Under the pieces are notes generated by a model. The model did no database searches. It was not told where the DNA came from and saw only the letters and a list, made by a program, of their open reading frames with translations. From Desulfobacteraceae bacterium (lineage in GTDB: Bacteria > Desulfobacterota > Desulfobacteria > Desulfobacterales > UBA11574): a stretch of DNA of 8,437 nt. Every line of letters begins with the position of its first letter. Position 1 is the first letter of the stretch. Location of the stretch: the NCBI GenBank assembly GCA_003486165.1, contig DNGT01000504.1, positions 1,086 through 9,522 on the forward strand, read 5' to 3'. Position numbers and translations under genes: made by a program. Shown piece after piece: positions 1-6,665 of the stretch.

Positions 1-51
1 GAACCTGCCCGGGCTATTCATAAAAGTTTCTGTTTTAAAGGAAGATTTCTT

Positions 52-132
52 TCATGACGCTAAATTTTCTTTGGTTCTTTCAAAACGATCCCTAATCCAC
101 TCAGACAGCTTCCAGTCAAAAATTTTAATCAT
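52..132 (-). CDS. Doubtful 26-aa minus-strand ORF upstream of rimO
   Basis: On the minus strand an ATG (132-130) opens 26 codons, starting MIKIFDWKLSEWIRDRF and ending at a TGA (54-52). The frame then stays open to the left edge and passes a second ATG at 21-19. The composition (amphipathic, Trp and Arg/Glu rich) is protein-like, and an AAAGGGG (148-142) lies 9 nt before the ATG. The peptide matches no family I know. It would be divergent from rimO. It may be a small gene or chance. The rest of 1-189 shows nothing firm. Confidence 0.2.
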   Translation of the reverse strand: MIKIFDWKLSEWIRDRFERTKENLAS

Positions 133-189
133 ACCTTAAGCCCCTTTGACATCGATTTGTTTCAAGGGACCAAACTATTTCAAAAATAC

Positions 190-1506
190 ATGAAACTATA
201 TCTGGCCAGTTTAGGTTGTGCGAAAAACCTCGTGGACAGCGAAATGATGCTGGGTCGATTGATAAACGCAGGATGGCGCATCACACAAGATCCACAAAAC
301 GCCGACACGATTATTGTAAATACGTGCAGTTTTATTGAATCCGCAGTCAACGAATCCATCGACACCATTCTGGAACTTGCACGATTAAAAAACAACGGAA
401 CCTGCCGACGTCTTATCATTACCGGATGTCTCCCGGAACGTTACAGAGAAGCTATGGTCGAAACACTGCCGGAAGTCGACGTATTCTTAGGGACCGGTGC
501 TTTTGATAAAATTGTAGCGGCTGCAAACGACGATCTGAATGTTGGGAGGTGTTTTCTGCCGGACCCGAATATCATCTCCTATGGGCAACAGGAATCTTTG
601 AGGGTTTTAAGTTCTTCTTACATGGCGTATCTTAAAGTCGCTGAAGGATGCAGCCGTCACTGTACATATTGTATCATCCCAAAGCTCAGGGGAAAACAAA
701 GAAGCCGCCATCCCGAAGATATTGTTTCCGAAGCACGTGTTTTGATCTCATCCGGAGTCAAGGAACTCATTCTAATTGCACAGGATACCACCCATTATGG
801 CACGGATCTTCACCCCCCTGTACCACTATATCGATTGCTTGAAAAAATATCAGACATATCCAATAACATATGGATTAGAATACTGTACGGACATGTGGAG
901 AGCATAGAGGATTCTTTTATTCGAACCGTTGCAGACCATCGGAACATATGTTCTTATTTTGATGTTCCGATTCAACATGCCAGCGACAAGATTCTCAAGA
1001 AGATGGGGCGGCATTATACATCCGAAAATTTGTATCGGCTGTTTGACAACATTCGATCCACTGTTCCTGATGCAGCGCTCAGAACAGCCATCATCGTTGG
1101 TTTTCCCGGAGAAACAGATAAAGATTTTGAAACGCTGTCAACATTTATACAGGACATATGTTTTGATAACCTTGGGGTATTCATCTATTCCGACGCTGAA
1201 GATCTTCCTTCCCACAAACTCCCGGGTCATATTCCAAAAAGTGTGGCGGTGGATCGATACAACCGGCTGATGGCGGTCCAGCAGAAAATATCTTTGCTCA
1301 ATAACCGTAAACACATCGGCAAGAATTATGACGTCCTTGTGGAAGAATCGATGGGAAACAACCTGTATAAAGCCAGAACATTTTTTCAAGCTCCGGAAGT
1401 CGACGGCACAACCGATATTTATTCCAAGAACCTACCCATTGGGTCCTTTGTCAAAGTTAGGATTGAGGAAGCTTCCGAATATGATCTCAAGGGAAAAGTG
1501 TTATGA
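190..1506 (+). CDS. rimO: Ribosomal protein S12 methylthiotransferase RimO
   Basis: Radical-SAM methylthiotransferase that adds a methylthio group to the conserved aspartate of ribosomal protein S12 in the cytoplasm, using two [4Fe-4S] clusters. In the 438-aa product the N-terminal UPF0004 domain shows C10 (in LGCAKNLVDSE), C46 (NTCSFI) and C80 (TGCLPE) as ligands of the auxiliary cluster. The radical-SAM triad is C154-x3-C158-x2-C161 (CSRHCTYC). A TRAM domain ends the protein from about residue 378. The CAKNLVDSE signature and the QAPEVDG stretch (400-406) point to RimO rather than the tRNA enzyme MiaB. Length fits the family (E. coli RimO is about 441 aa). I chose the ATG at 190 because MKLYLASLGC is the usual RimO beginning. 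A TTG at 157 would add 11 unconserved residues. No good Shine-Dalgarno lies at the right distance. The stop overlaps the next start by 4 nt (ATGA). Confidence 0.95.
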   Translation: MKLYLASLGCAKNLVDSEMMLGRLINAGWRITQDPQNADTIIVNTCSFIESAVNESIDTILELARLKNNGTCRRLIITGCLPERYREAMVETLPEVDVFLGTGAFDKIVAAANDDLNVGRCFLPDPNIISYGQQESLRVLSSSYMAYLKVAEGCSRHCTYCIIPKLRGKQRSRHPEDIVSEARVLISSGVKELILIAQDTTHYGTDLHPPVPLYRLLEKISDISNNIWIRILYGHVESIEDSFIRTVADHRNICSYFDVPIQHASDKILKKMGRHYTSENLYRLFDNIRSTVPDAALRTAIIVGFPGETDKDFETLSTFIQDICFDNLGVFIYSDAEDLPSHKLPGHIPKSVAVDRYNRLMAVQQKISLLNNRKHIGKNYDVLVEESMGNNLYKARTFFQAPEVDGTTDIYSKNLPIGSFVKVRIEEASEYDLKGKVL

Positions 1507-2483
1507 ACGATTTAAAACATAAAATCCTTACACAGGTTAAACATGATCTTGAAGAAATTGAGGTCGCCCTCGAGCAAAACTTAAATCCGTATTTAGACCT
1601 GGTCTCTCAAATTGCCGGGCATATATTGTTTAGCGGGGGAAAACGTTTAAGACCTTTGCTCATGGTTCTATCAGCCAGAATTTGCGGTTATGATGGAGAC
1701 TATGACAAGATTTTTTCGACGATTTTTGAATACTTGCATGCCGCCACCCTTTTGCACGACGATCTCGTGGATGAAGCGACGTTGCGAAGAGGTAAACCAG
1801 TGGCCAACTCTATATGGGGCAATGCCACTACTGTACTTGTAGGAGACTTTCTGCTTGCACGATCACTGGCCATTGCCGCCGAAACAAAACAGCCTGATGT
1901 CATTAAGGTCGTATCAGGAATTACAGAAAATATGTCCCAGGGCGAAATTCATCAGTTGATGAGAAAGGGCAACTTGGACCTCACAGAAGCAGAGTACATG
2001 GAGATTATAAAACGTAAGACTGCTGTGCTGTTTCAGGGAACATGTCGTGCAGGAGCCCTGATCGCAAATGTGTCACTGACAAAAGAGACCGCCTTGTCAG
2101 ATTATGGTTTCAACCTTGGCATCGCTTTTCAGATGGTGGATGATCTTCTCGATTATACGTTAGATACCGTCACGCTTGGAAAAGAAGTGGGGGCAGATCT
2201 CAAAGAAGGAAAATTGACCCTACCGGTCATTTATTCACTCAAATCGGCTGACGAAAAAGATCGAACCCGCATGGAAAATATAATAAAAAACAAAAATTTC
2301 TCTGTTAACGATTTTAAAACATTGATAAAGATGATAGACAAGTACGGCGGTCGATCATATACTCAAAATCTTGCTACAGAATATGTTCGGAATGCAAAGG
2401 AAGCACTTGCCGTCTTTGAACATTCAAACACAAAAGAGGTCCTGTTGATGATTGCCGATTATACGTTGTCCCGGAATTTTTGA
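1503..2483 (+). CDS. ispB: Long-chain polyprenyl diphosphate synthase (IspB-like)
   Basis: Trans-prenyltransferase that condenses isopentenyl diphosphate onto an allylic diphosphate. It most likely makes the all-trans side chain of menaquinone or ubiquinone. The 326-aa protein has the family motifs in order: GGKRLRP (45-51), the first aspartate-rich motif DDLVD (86-90) followed by RRGKP, the second motif DDLLD (213-217), and GKEVGADLKEGKLTLP (226-241). The residue five before the first motif is alanine (A81), with A80 beside it. In this family small residues there leave the product tunnel open and favour long chains, whereas farnesyl or geranylgeranyl synthases carry bulky aromatic residues. 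This supports an octaprenyl-type or similar product, but exact chain length cannot be read. The start codon overlaps the rimO stop (ATGA at 1503-1506), so translation is probably coupled to rimO. The symbol follows the E. coli octaprenyl synthase; hepT/sdsA-like names are equally possible. Confidence 0.9.
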   Translation: MNDLKHKILTQVKHDLEEIEVALEQNLNPYLDLVSQIAGHILFSGGKRLRPLLMVLSARICGYDGDYDKIFSTIFEYLHAATLLHDDLVDEATLRRGKPVANSIWGNATTVLVGDFLLARSLAIAAETKQPDVIKVVSGITENMSQGEIHQLMRKGNLDLTEAEYMEIIKRKTAVLFQGTCRAGALIANVSLTKETALSDYGFNLGIAFQMVDDLLDYTLDTVTLGKEVGADLKEGKLTLPVIYSLKSADEKDRTRMENIIKNKNFSVNDFKTLIKMIDKYGGRSYTQNLATEYVRNAKEALAVFEHSNTKEVLLMIADYTLSRNF

Positions 2484-2554
2484 AAAAACTATCTTTTCTA
2501 AATTGATCGATTGATAAGCAAATCATTTCATCGGAAACGGAGGTTAAAAAAAAT
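2484..2554 (+). other. Short intergenic spacer with ribosome binding site
   Basis: This 71-nt AT-rich gap separates the polyprenyl synthase from the exported FlgT-N-like protein. A clear GGAGG at 2539-2543 stands 11 nt before the ATG at 2555 and fixes that start. No G+C-rich hairpin with a T-run is visible, so read-through from the two upstream genes is plausible. Confidence 0.6.
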
Positions 2555-3760
2555 ATGCCTGTATCTTCTAAAACCATAATCAGATTTATTTTTATAATCC
2601 TTTGTTTTTTTGCCTTTTTTGCACATTCTGTAAACCTTCAGGCTGAAAATCAGATTGCGACAAAAACCGTTGTGGTCATTGGAACCGGTAAAATCTATAA
2701 AGAGGATTCTGCCAGTGCAAGAAAACAAGCCATTGAGAATAGCCTGGAATCCGCCGTGGAGAGTGTGGCGCTGGACCTTATACCCCCGGAATCTTTGCAT
2801 CAAACATTTCAAAGTTTCAACCAAGCGCTTTATGGTCAAACCAGCAAATTCATTCAGGGTTACAAAGTGCTGGCAGAGTTTAAGATTAAAGATGCTTACA
2901 GGGTAATGGTAGAAGCAAACGTTTCCATCGCCGGCTTGACAAAACTTATGTCAGACGCCAGGATTATGTCAGGTGGAAAATCTTTGCCCAAAATACTGGT
3001 TTTAATTTCAGAACAAAACCTTGAAGACACGTCACCAAAATACTGGTGGGGGAAAAAAGCGGCTTTGGGAGAAATATTTTCAGTCAGCGCTTTCATAGAA
3101 ACCATGAGAAGCAAAGGGCTTCCGGTACTTGATCATCCAAGCATCGCTCAAAACACAAGACTTGATGATGGATACGACAAACCTGATCTCGACGAAAAAC
3201 AGGCCGTCAACCTCGGTCTTAATTTAAAGGCGGATATCGTCATTGTGGGTAAGACAACTATAGACCAAGCGCAAAATATCATGGGGAAAAATATAAAGTC
3301 TTTCAAGGGAGTTGTATCCGCACGTGCCTTTCGGACAGATACAGATGAAGAAATCGCCGCCATAACTAAGAGTGCCGTCACAGCAAATGCCGATGAAACA
3401 ATAGGCGCCCGGGATGCGCTATCTACTGCCGGATCACTTGCAGGTGACACAATGGCTGGTCAGATCATTGATGCCTGGCAGAGAAAAGATGAGCAGACCA
3501 ACATTATAGTGATCGTCGTTGAAGGTACGGACAACCTGGCAAATTTCGAGAAGTTTATCAGCATTATCAATAAGATATCCGGGACGAAGAATCTTCAGAT
3601 AAAAGAATTGAAAGCCAACGAGACCGTCATCAGCATTGCATACAAGGGAAACGCCAAAACACTCGCGGACACCTTGATGCTGAAATCCTATGGATCGGTC
3701 GGTATTAACATTTATGAGGTTTCAAAGAATCACTTGAAAGTTGAGCTTATTTCAGGTTAA
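2555..3760 (+). CDS. Exported protein with FlgT-N/LPP20-like N-terminal domain, function unknown
   Basis: The 401-aa protein starts with a Sec signal peptide: positive residues K6 and R10, a hydrophobic core at about 11-24, and a likely cleavage after NLQA at residue 30. It should therefore act in the periplasm. There is no lipobox cysteine at the cleavage site. Residues about 38-130 follow the pattern of FlgT-N/LPP20-like domains: a VVVIGTGKIY strand, an Ala-rich helix beginning SARKQAIENSLESAVESV, then IQGYKVLAEFK and YRVMVEANVSIAGL. A middle alpha/beta domain begins PKILVLISEQN (145-155). A final alpha/beta module (about 316-401) alternates strands and helices, as in IIVIVVEG and VISIAYKG. 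FlgT itself is a flagellar-ring protein of Vibrio, but no flagellar gene lies here, and such domains occur in many envelope proteins of sulfate-reducer-like bacteria. The start has a good GGAGG. The family call rests on remembered patterns, and the function is unknown. Confidence 0.6.
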   Translation: MPVSSKTIIRFIFIILCFFAFFAHSVNLQAENQIATKTVVVIGTGKIYKEDSASARKQAIENSLESAVESVALDLIPPESLHQTFQSFNQALYGQTSKFIQGYKVLAEFKIKDAYRVMVEANVSIAGLTKLMSDARIMSGGKSLPKILVLISEQNLEDTSPKYWWGKKAALGEIFSVSAFIETMRSKGLPVLDHPSIAQNTRLDDGYDKPDLDEKQAVNLGLNLKADIVIVGKTTIDQAQNIMGKNIKSFKGVVSARAFRTDTDEEIAAITKSAVTANADETIGARDALSTAGSLAGDTMAGQIIDAWQRKDEQTNIIVIVVEGTDNLANFEKFISIINKISGTKNLQIKELKANETVISIAYKGNAKTLADTLMLKSYGSVGINIYEVSKNHLKVELISG

Positions 3761-3764
3761 TTCT

Positions 3765-3948
3765 ACCCAAGCTGAGCGTTTCAAATTTTTGAAATAGTTA
3801 ATTTAATCATTTCAAAAATTTGAAACCCTTTGGGATTTCCAATTTCACCGCATCTACTGCGTCAGATGCCGTTCCGCATAGACGACCATAGCGAAACAAC
3901 ATCTTCCTTGTATATGCGGCAAATTTGAAAACCGCTCGACTTAGGTTT
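3765..3948. repeat. Palindromic MITE-like intergenic element with imperfect terminal inverted repeats
   Basis: The two ends pair as imperfect inverted repeats. The left end (about 3765-3788) reads CC.AAG..GAGCG..TTTCAAATTT. The reverse complement of the right end (about 3921-3948) reads CCTAAG..GAGCGGTTTTCAAATTT. The 10-mer TTTCAAATTT at 3779-3788 returns inverted at 3816-3825 and again at 3921-3930. Inside, a second imperfect inverted repeat pairs 3841-3857 with 3910-3925 around CCGCAT...ATGCGG. A smaller hairpin pairs GCATCT (3850-3855) with AGATGC (3864-3869). No open reading frame of note is present. The structure is like a non-autonomous mobile element or a large REP/BIME-type repeat. 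It begins right after the stop of the exported protein and ends about 18 nt before the pgsA start. Copy number in the genome is unknown from this window. Confidence 0.6.
3778..3826. repeat. Perfect 18-bp inverted repeat, possible hairpin or terminator
   Basis: The arm at 3778-3795 (GTTTCAAATTTTTGAAAT) is the exact reverse complement of 3809-3826, with a 13-nt spacer. Part of the spacer can extend the pairing (3797-3800 with 3804-3807, including one G-T pair). Transcribed, it would form a long A+U-rich stem just past the stop at 3760. No T-tract follows the right arm, so it is not a textbook Rho-independent terminator, but it could still pause polymerase or protect the upstream mRNA end. Confidence 0.7.
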
Positions 3949-3966
3949 TAAAATGGAAACAGATCA

Positions 3967-4524
3967 TTGAGCATCAATATTCCCAATATTTTAACCGTTA
4001 TCAGGATCTTGCTCACGCCCCTTTTTGTCATTTTCCTTTTAAAAGATCTGTTTCACTTTGCGCTGCTGGTATTTACCATTGCAGCCATCAGCGATGGACT
4101 GGATGGCCTGCTGGCACGATATTTTAATCAGTACAGTGTATTGGGCGCTTACCTTGATCCCATCGCCGACAAGCTTTTGTTGGCGTCTGCTTTTGTAAGC
4201 CTGGCTGTTCTAAAAATAATTCCCCCCTGGCTGGCAGTGATCGTCCTGAGCCGTGACATCCTGATTATCACCGGCATCGCTGTTTTTTCATTAACGGACA
4301 TTCCTATTGAAATAAATCCGAGCCTTGTGAGTAAATGGACGACGGTTGCACAGTTTTTAACGATTTTACTGACCCTTCTTGATCCGAGTATTCCAGGAAT
4401 TCAAATAACTAAACGGTCGCTGTTTTGGATTACGGCAACCCTTACCGTAGCTTCCGGCCTTCACTATGTATACTTTGGCTTAAACATTCTACAGGATTCT
4501 TATGGCAAAAACCAAAAAAAGTGA
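3967..4524 (+). CDS. pgsA: CDP-diacylglycerol-glycerol-3-phosphate 3-phosphatidyltransferase (PgsA)
   Basis: Inner-membrane enzyme that joins CDP-diacylglycerol and glycerol 3-phosphate to make phosphatidylglycerophosphate, the precursor of phosphatidylglycerol and cardiolipin. The full CDP-alcohol phosphatidyltransferase motif is present: D43-x2-D46-G47-x2-A50-R51-x8-G60-x3-D64-x3-D68. The N-terminus SINIPNILTVIRILLTPLF closely follows the PgsA pattern, and several hydrophobic segments span the 185 residues (E. coli PgsA is 182). The start is the TTG at 3967. An in-frame TAA at 3949-3951 leaves no ATG or GTG choice, and the ATG at 3953 is out of frame and stops after five codons. Only a weak GGAA (3955-3958) precedes it. 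The palindromic element ends about 18 nt upstream, so the expression signals look unusual. Other CDP-alcohol transferases (PssA, Cls-type) are less likely given the N-terminus and size. Confidence 0.9.
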   Translation: MSINIPNILTVIRILLTPLFVIFLLKDLFHFALLVFTIAAISDGLDGLLARYFNQYSVLGAYLDPIADKLLLASAFVSLAVLKIIPPWLAVIVLSRDILIITGIAVFSLTDIPIEINPSLVSKWTTVAQFLTILLTLLDPSIPGIQITKRSLFWITATLTVASGLHYVYFGLNILQDSYGKNQKK

Positions 4525-4585
4525 CGGAACACGTATCGCTTTTGAACGATCTGTTGTCCCTGATGTTAACTTGTGCTTAATTTGA
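4502..4585 (+). CDS. Doubtful 27-aa ORF overlapping the end of pgsA
   Basis: An ATG at 4502 opens a second frame inside the last codons of pgsA and runs 27 codons to a TGA at 4583-4585. An AGGA (4493-4496) lies 5 nt upstream. The peptide begins MAKTKKSDGTRIAFERSVV and is Lys/Arg-rich at first. I recognise no family. It could be a real small gene, the stub of a decayed gene, or chance. The TTGACA of the likely nifU promoter overlaps its stop. Confidence 0.2.
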   Translation: MAKTKKSDGTRIAFERSVVPDVNLCLI

Positions 4586-4612
4586 CACTGGGCTTTTCTT
4601 TTCAAATAAAAT
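4582..4612 (+). promoter_or_regulatory. Candidate sigma-70-type promoter for nifU-nifS-serA
   Basis: A perfect TTGACA at 4582-4587 is followed after 19 nt by TAAAAT (4607-4612). The spacer is longer than the preferred 17 nt. It lies in the only sizeable gap (4525-4665) before the nifU operon and would give a leader of about 45 nt. A second -10-like TATACT at 4631-4636 has no fitting -35. I see no clear IscR-type operator. Confidence 0.4.
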
Positions 4613-4665
4613 GATTAATATAAGCTTGTTTATACTTTGAATGATATGAAACACAGGAGGATACC

Positions 4666-5493
4666 ATGTGGGAATATACAAAAACGGTAAAAGATCACTT
4701 CCTCAATCCGAGAAATGTGGGTGTGATTGACGATGCCGACGGTGTTGGAGAAGTCGGATCCCTGGCTTGCGGGGATGCCCTGACGCTTTATTTTAAACTG
4801 GATGAAAATAAAAAAATCAAAGATGCGAAATTTCAAACCTTTGGCTGCGCAAGCGCCATTGCTTCTTCATCGGCCCTGACGGAAATGATTAAGGGCCTTT
4901 CCCTGGAGGATGCTGAAAAAATTACCAATGATAAAATTGCGGAATTCTTAGGTGGCCTGCCAAAACAAAAGATGCACTGCTCGGTTTTGGGACGTGATGC
5001 CCTTGAAAAAGCAATTGCAAATTATCGTGGGCAAGCCGAAAAAAAGGTGGAGGGCAATATCGTTTGTGAATGCTTCGGTGTCACCGACCTTGAAATAAAA
5101 CGTGCTGTTAGAGAAAACAGCCTCAACTCCATTGAAGATGTGACCAACTATGTCAAGGCCGGCGGTGGATGCGAAAGCTGCCATGAAAAGATTCAGAAAA
5201 TTATCGACGAATCCCTCGGACTGGAAATGCCGGCAAAGAAAAAAGTCATCCGTTTAACCAATATTCAAAAAATCAAACTGATTGAAGAGACTTTAGAGCG
5301 TGAAATAAAACCGGCACTGAAAAAAGACGGGGGAGATATTGACCTTGTGGATGTGGATGGAAACAACGTTCTTGTGAAACTTCAAGGAACTTGTGCCACA
5401 TGCAGCGCATCCCAAATTACCCTTAAGCATTATGTCGAGTCAAAGCTCAGGGAACTGGTTGCTCCTGAGCTCCTGGTAGAGGAGGTGCACTAG
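4666..5493 (+). CDS. nifU: Fe-S cluster assembly scaffold protein NifU (three-domain)
   Basis: Cytoplasmic scaffold on which [2Fe-2S] and [4Fe-4S] clusters are built with sulfur from NifS and then passed to apoproteins. The 275-aa product has the full NifU domain order. The N-terminal IscU-like domain (1-120) carries scaffold cysteines C35 (LACGDA, with D37), C61 (FGCASA) and C105 (HCSV). The central BFD-like domain carries the permanent [2Fe-2S] ligands C134, C136, C169 and C172. The C-terminal Nfu domain (about 200-270) has C243-x2-C246 in GTCATCSAS. The cysteines sit almost exactly where Azotobacter NifU has them, though that protein is longer (about 312 aa), mainly in the linker before the last domain. 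A strong AGGAGG (4655-4660) lies 5 nt before the ATG. The stop shares one base with the nifS start. With no nitrogenase genes in view, a housekeeping role is likely. Confidence 0.96.
   Translation: MWEYTKTVKDHFLNPRNVGVIDDADGVGEVGSLACGDALTLYFKLDENKKIKDAKFQTFGCASAIASSSALTEMIKGLSLEDAEKITNDKIAEFLGGLPKQKMHCSVLGRDALEKAIANYRGQAEKKVEGNIVCECFGVTDLEIKRAVRENSLNSIEDVTNYVKAGGGCESCHEKIQKIIDESLGLEMPAKKKVIRLTNIQKIKLIEETLEREIKPALKKDGGDIDLVDVDGNNVLVKLQGTCATCSASQITLKHYVESKLRELVAPELLVEEVH
5481..5485 (+). promoter_or_regulatory. Ribosome binding site deciding the GTG start of nifS
   Basis: GGAGG lies inside the last codons of nifU, 7 nt before the GTG at 5493. It supports that non-ATG start and re-initiation by ribosomes finishing nifU at the TAGTG junction. 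Confidence 0.8.
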
Positions 5494-6656
5494 TGAACGT
5501 CATTTATGTGGACAACAACGCCACTACAAAAGTCGCTCCGGAAGTGCTGGAAGAAATGCTTCCCTATTTCAATGAATATTACGGAAATCCATCCAGTATG
5601 CATACGTTCGGTGGTATGGTGGAACATAAGATCGTTGAATCACGGGAGCGATTGGCCAAACTTCTGGGAGCTTCTCCGGAGGAAATCATATTCACCAGCT
5701 GTGGAACGGAAAGTGACAGTACGGCAATCCGGGCTGCGATCTTATCGAATCCCAGGAAGAAACATATTGTAACTTCCAGGGTGGAGCATCCGGCAGTAAA
5801 AAATCTTTATGAGTATCTATCCAAAAACGGCTACCGGGCAACATTTGTCCCCGTTGACCGCAAAGGACGCCTTGACCTGGATTATCTGTATAAAAATCTC
5901 GATGAAGATACCGCCATTGTCAGCATCATGTGGGCCAACAATGAATCCGGCGTCATCTTTCCCATCGAAGAAATCGGAAGGGTTTTGAAGGAAAAAGGGA
6001 TTGTATTTCATACGGACGCTGTTCAGGCGGTTGGAAAAATTCCGATAGATCTAAAAAATACCGCTGTCGATATGCTCTCTATTTCAGGGCATAAACTACA
6101 CGGGCCAAAAGGCGTAGGCGCTTTGTATGTTCGAAAAGGAACCAAATATTCGCCATTCTTGATCGGAGGCCATCAGGAAAAAGGCCGACGGGGTGGAACC
6201 GAGAATGTGGCTTCCATCATCGGACTGGGAAAAGCAAGTGAACTTGCCGCCGCCAACCTGTCGGATGAAAGCATCAAGGTAAAACCGTTAAGAGACAAAC
6301 TTGAAGCCGAACTATTAAATCGCATTCCCAACTCAATGGTTAACGGTGATAGAGACCATCGCCTGCCAAACACCACAAGTATTGCATTTGAGTACGTAGA
6401 AGGCGAAGCCATTCTCTTAATGATGGACGAATTTGGCATCTGTGCCTCATCCGGTTCGGCTTGCACATCCGGTTCTCTGGAACCATCCCATGTTCTGCGG
6501 GCCATGGGAGTACCCTTTACGGCAGCTCATGGTTCGATCCGTTTCAGCCTCAGTGTATATAATACTGAAGAGGAAATCGACGTTATCATTGAAAAACTAC
6601 CGCCAATTATCGAGCGGCTGCGAGAACTGTCCCCTTTCTGGAAAAAAGCCCAATAG
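5493..6656 (+). CDS. nifS: Cysteine desulfurase NifS (class I, PLP-dependent)
   Basis: Pyridoxal-phosphate enzyme that converts cysteine to alanine and carries the sulfur as a persulfide to the NifU scaffold. The 387-aa protein begins with NVIYVDNNATTKVAPEV. It shows H99 in SRVEHPAVK, cofactor contacts D175 and Q178 in HTDAVQ, and the Schiff-base lysine K201 in SGHKLHGPKG. The catalytic cysteine is C324 in SSGSACTSGSLEPSHVL. That loop and the VEHPAVK stretch are NifS-like rather than SufS-like, and the residue numbers nearly match Azotobacter NifS (H99, K202, C325). Separation from IscS rests mainly on the NifU partner. The start is GTG at 5493, overlapping the nifU stop by one base with GGAGG 7 nt before it. 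This favours matched production of the two partners. No key residue is missing. Confidence 0.95.
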   Translation: MNVIYVDNNATTKVAPEVLEEMLPYFNEYYGNPSSMHTFGGMVEHKIVESRERLAKLLGASPEEIIFTSCGTESDSTAIRAAILSNPRKKHIVTSRVEHPAVKNLYEYLSKNGYRATFVPVDRKGRLDLDYLYKNLDEDTAIVSIMWANNESGVIFPIEEIGRVLKEKGIVFHTDAVQAVGKIPIDLKNTAVDMLSISGHKLHGPKGVGALYVRKGTKYSPFLIGGHQEKGRRGGTENVASIIGLGKASELAAANLSDESIKVKPLRDKLEAELLNRIPNSMVNGDRDHRLPNTTSIAFEYVEGEAILLMMDEFGICASSGSACTSGSLEPSHVLRAMGVPFTAAHGSIRFSLSVYNTEEEIDVIIEKLPPIIERLRELSPFWKKAQ

Positions 6657-6665
6657 GAGCCGGTT

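Noticed and set aside
146..178. TTGACA at 146-151 as a rimO promoter
   Set aside because: No acceptable -10 lies at 16-19 nt. The best later candidate is too far away and would place the transcription start almost on the ATG.
157..189. TTG start extending rimO by 11 residues
   Set aside because: The extra residues are not part of the RimO pattern, no Shine-Dalgarno precedes the TTG, and the ATG at 190 gives the standard MKLYLASLGC beginning.
3829..3960. CRISPR array or tRNA in the pgsA upstream gap
   Set aside because: There are no regularly spaced direct repeats, and no cloverleaf with a T-arm GTTCRA-type stretch. The symmetry is inverted and fits a palindromic element instead.
4666..6656. 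Nitrogen-fixation gene cluster
   Set aside because: Only nifU and nifS are present and the flanks are pgsA and serA. NIF-type Fe-S assembly is used for general purposes in several anaerobic lineages.
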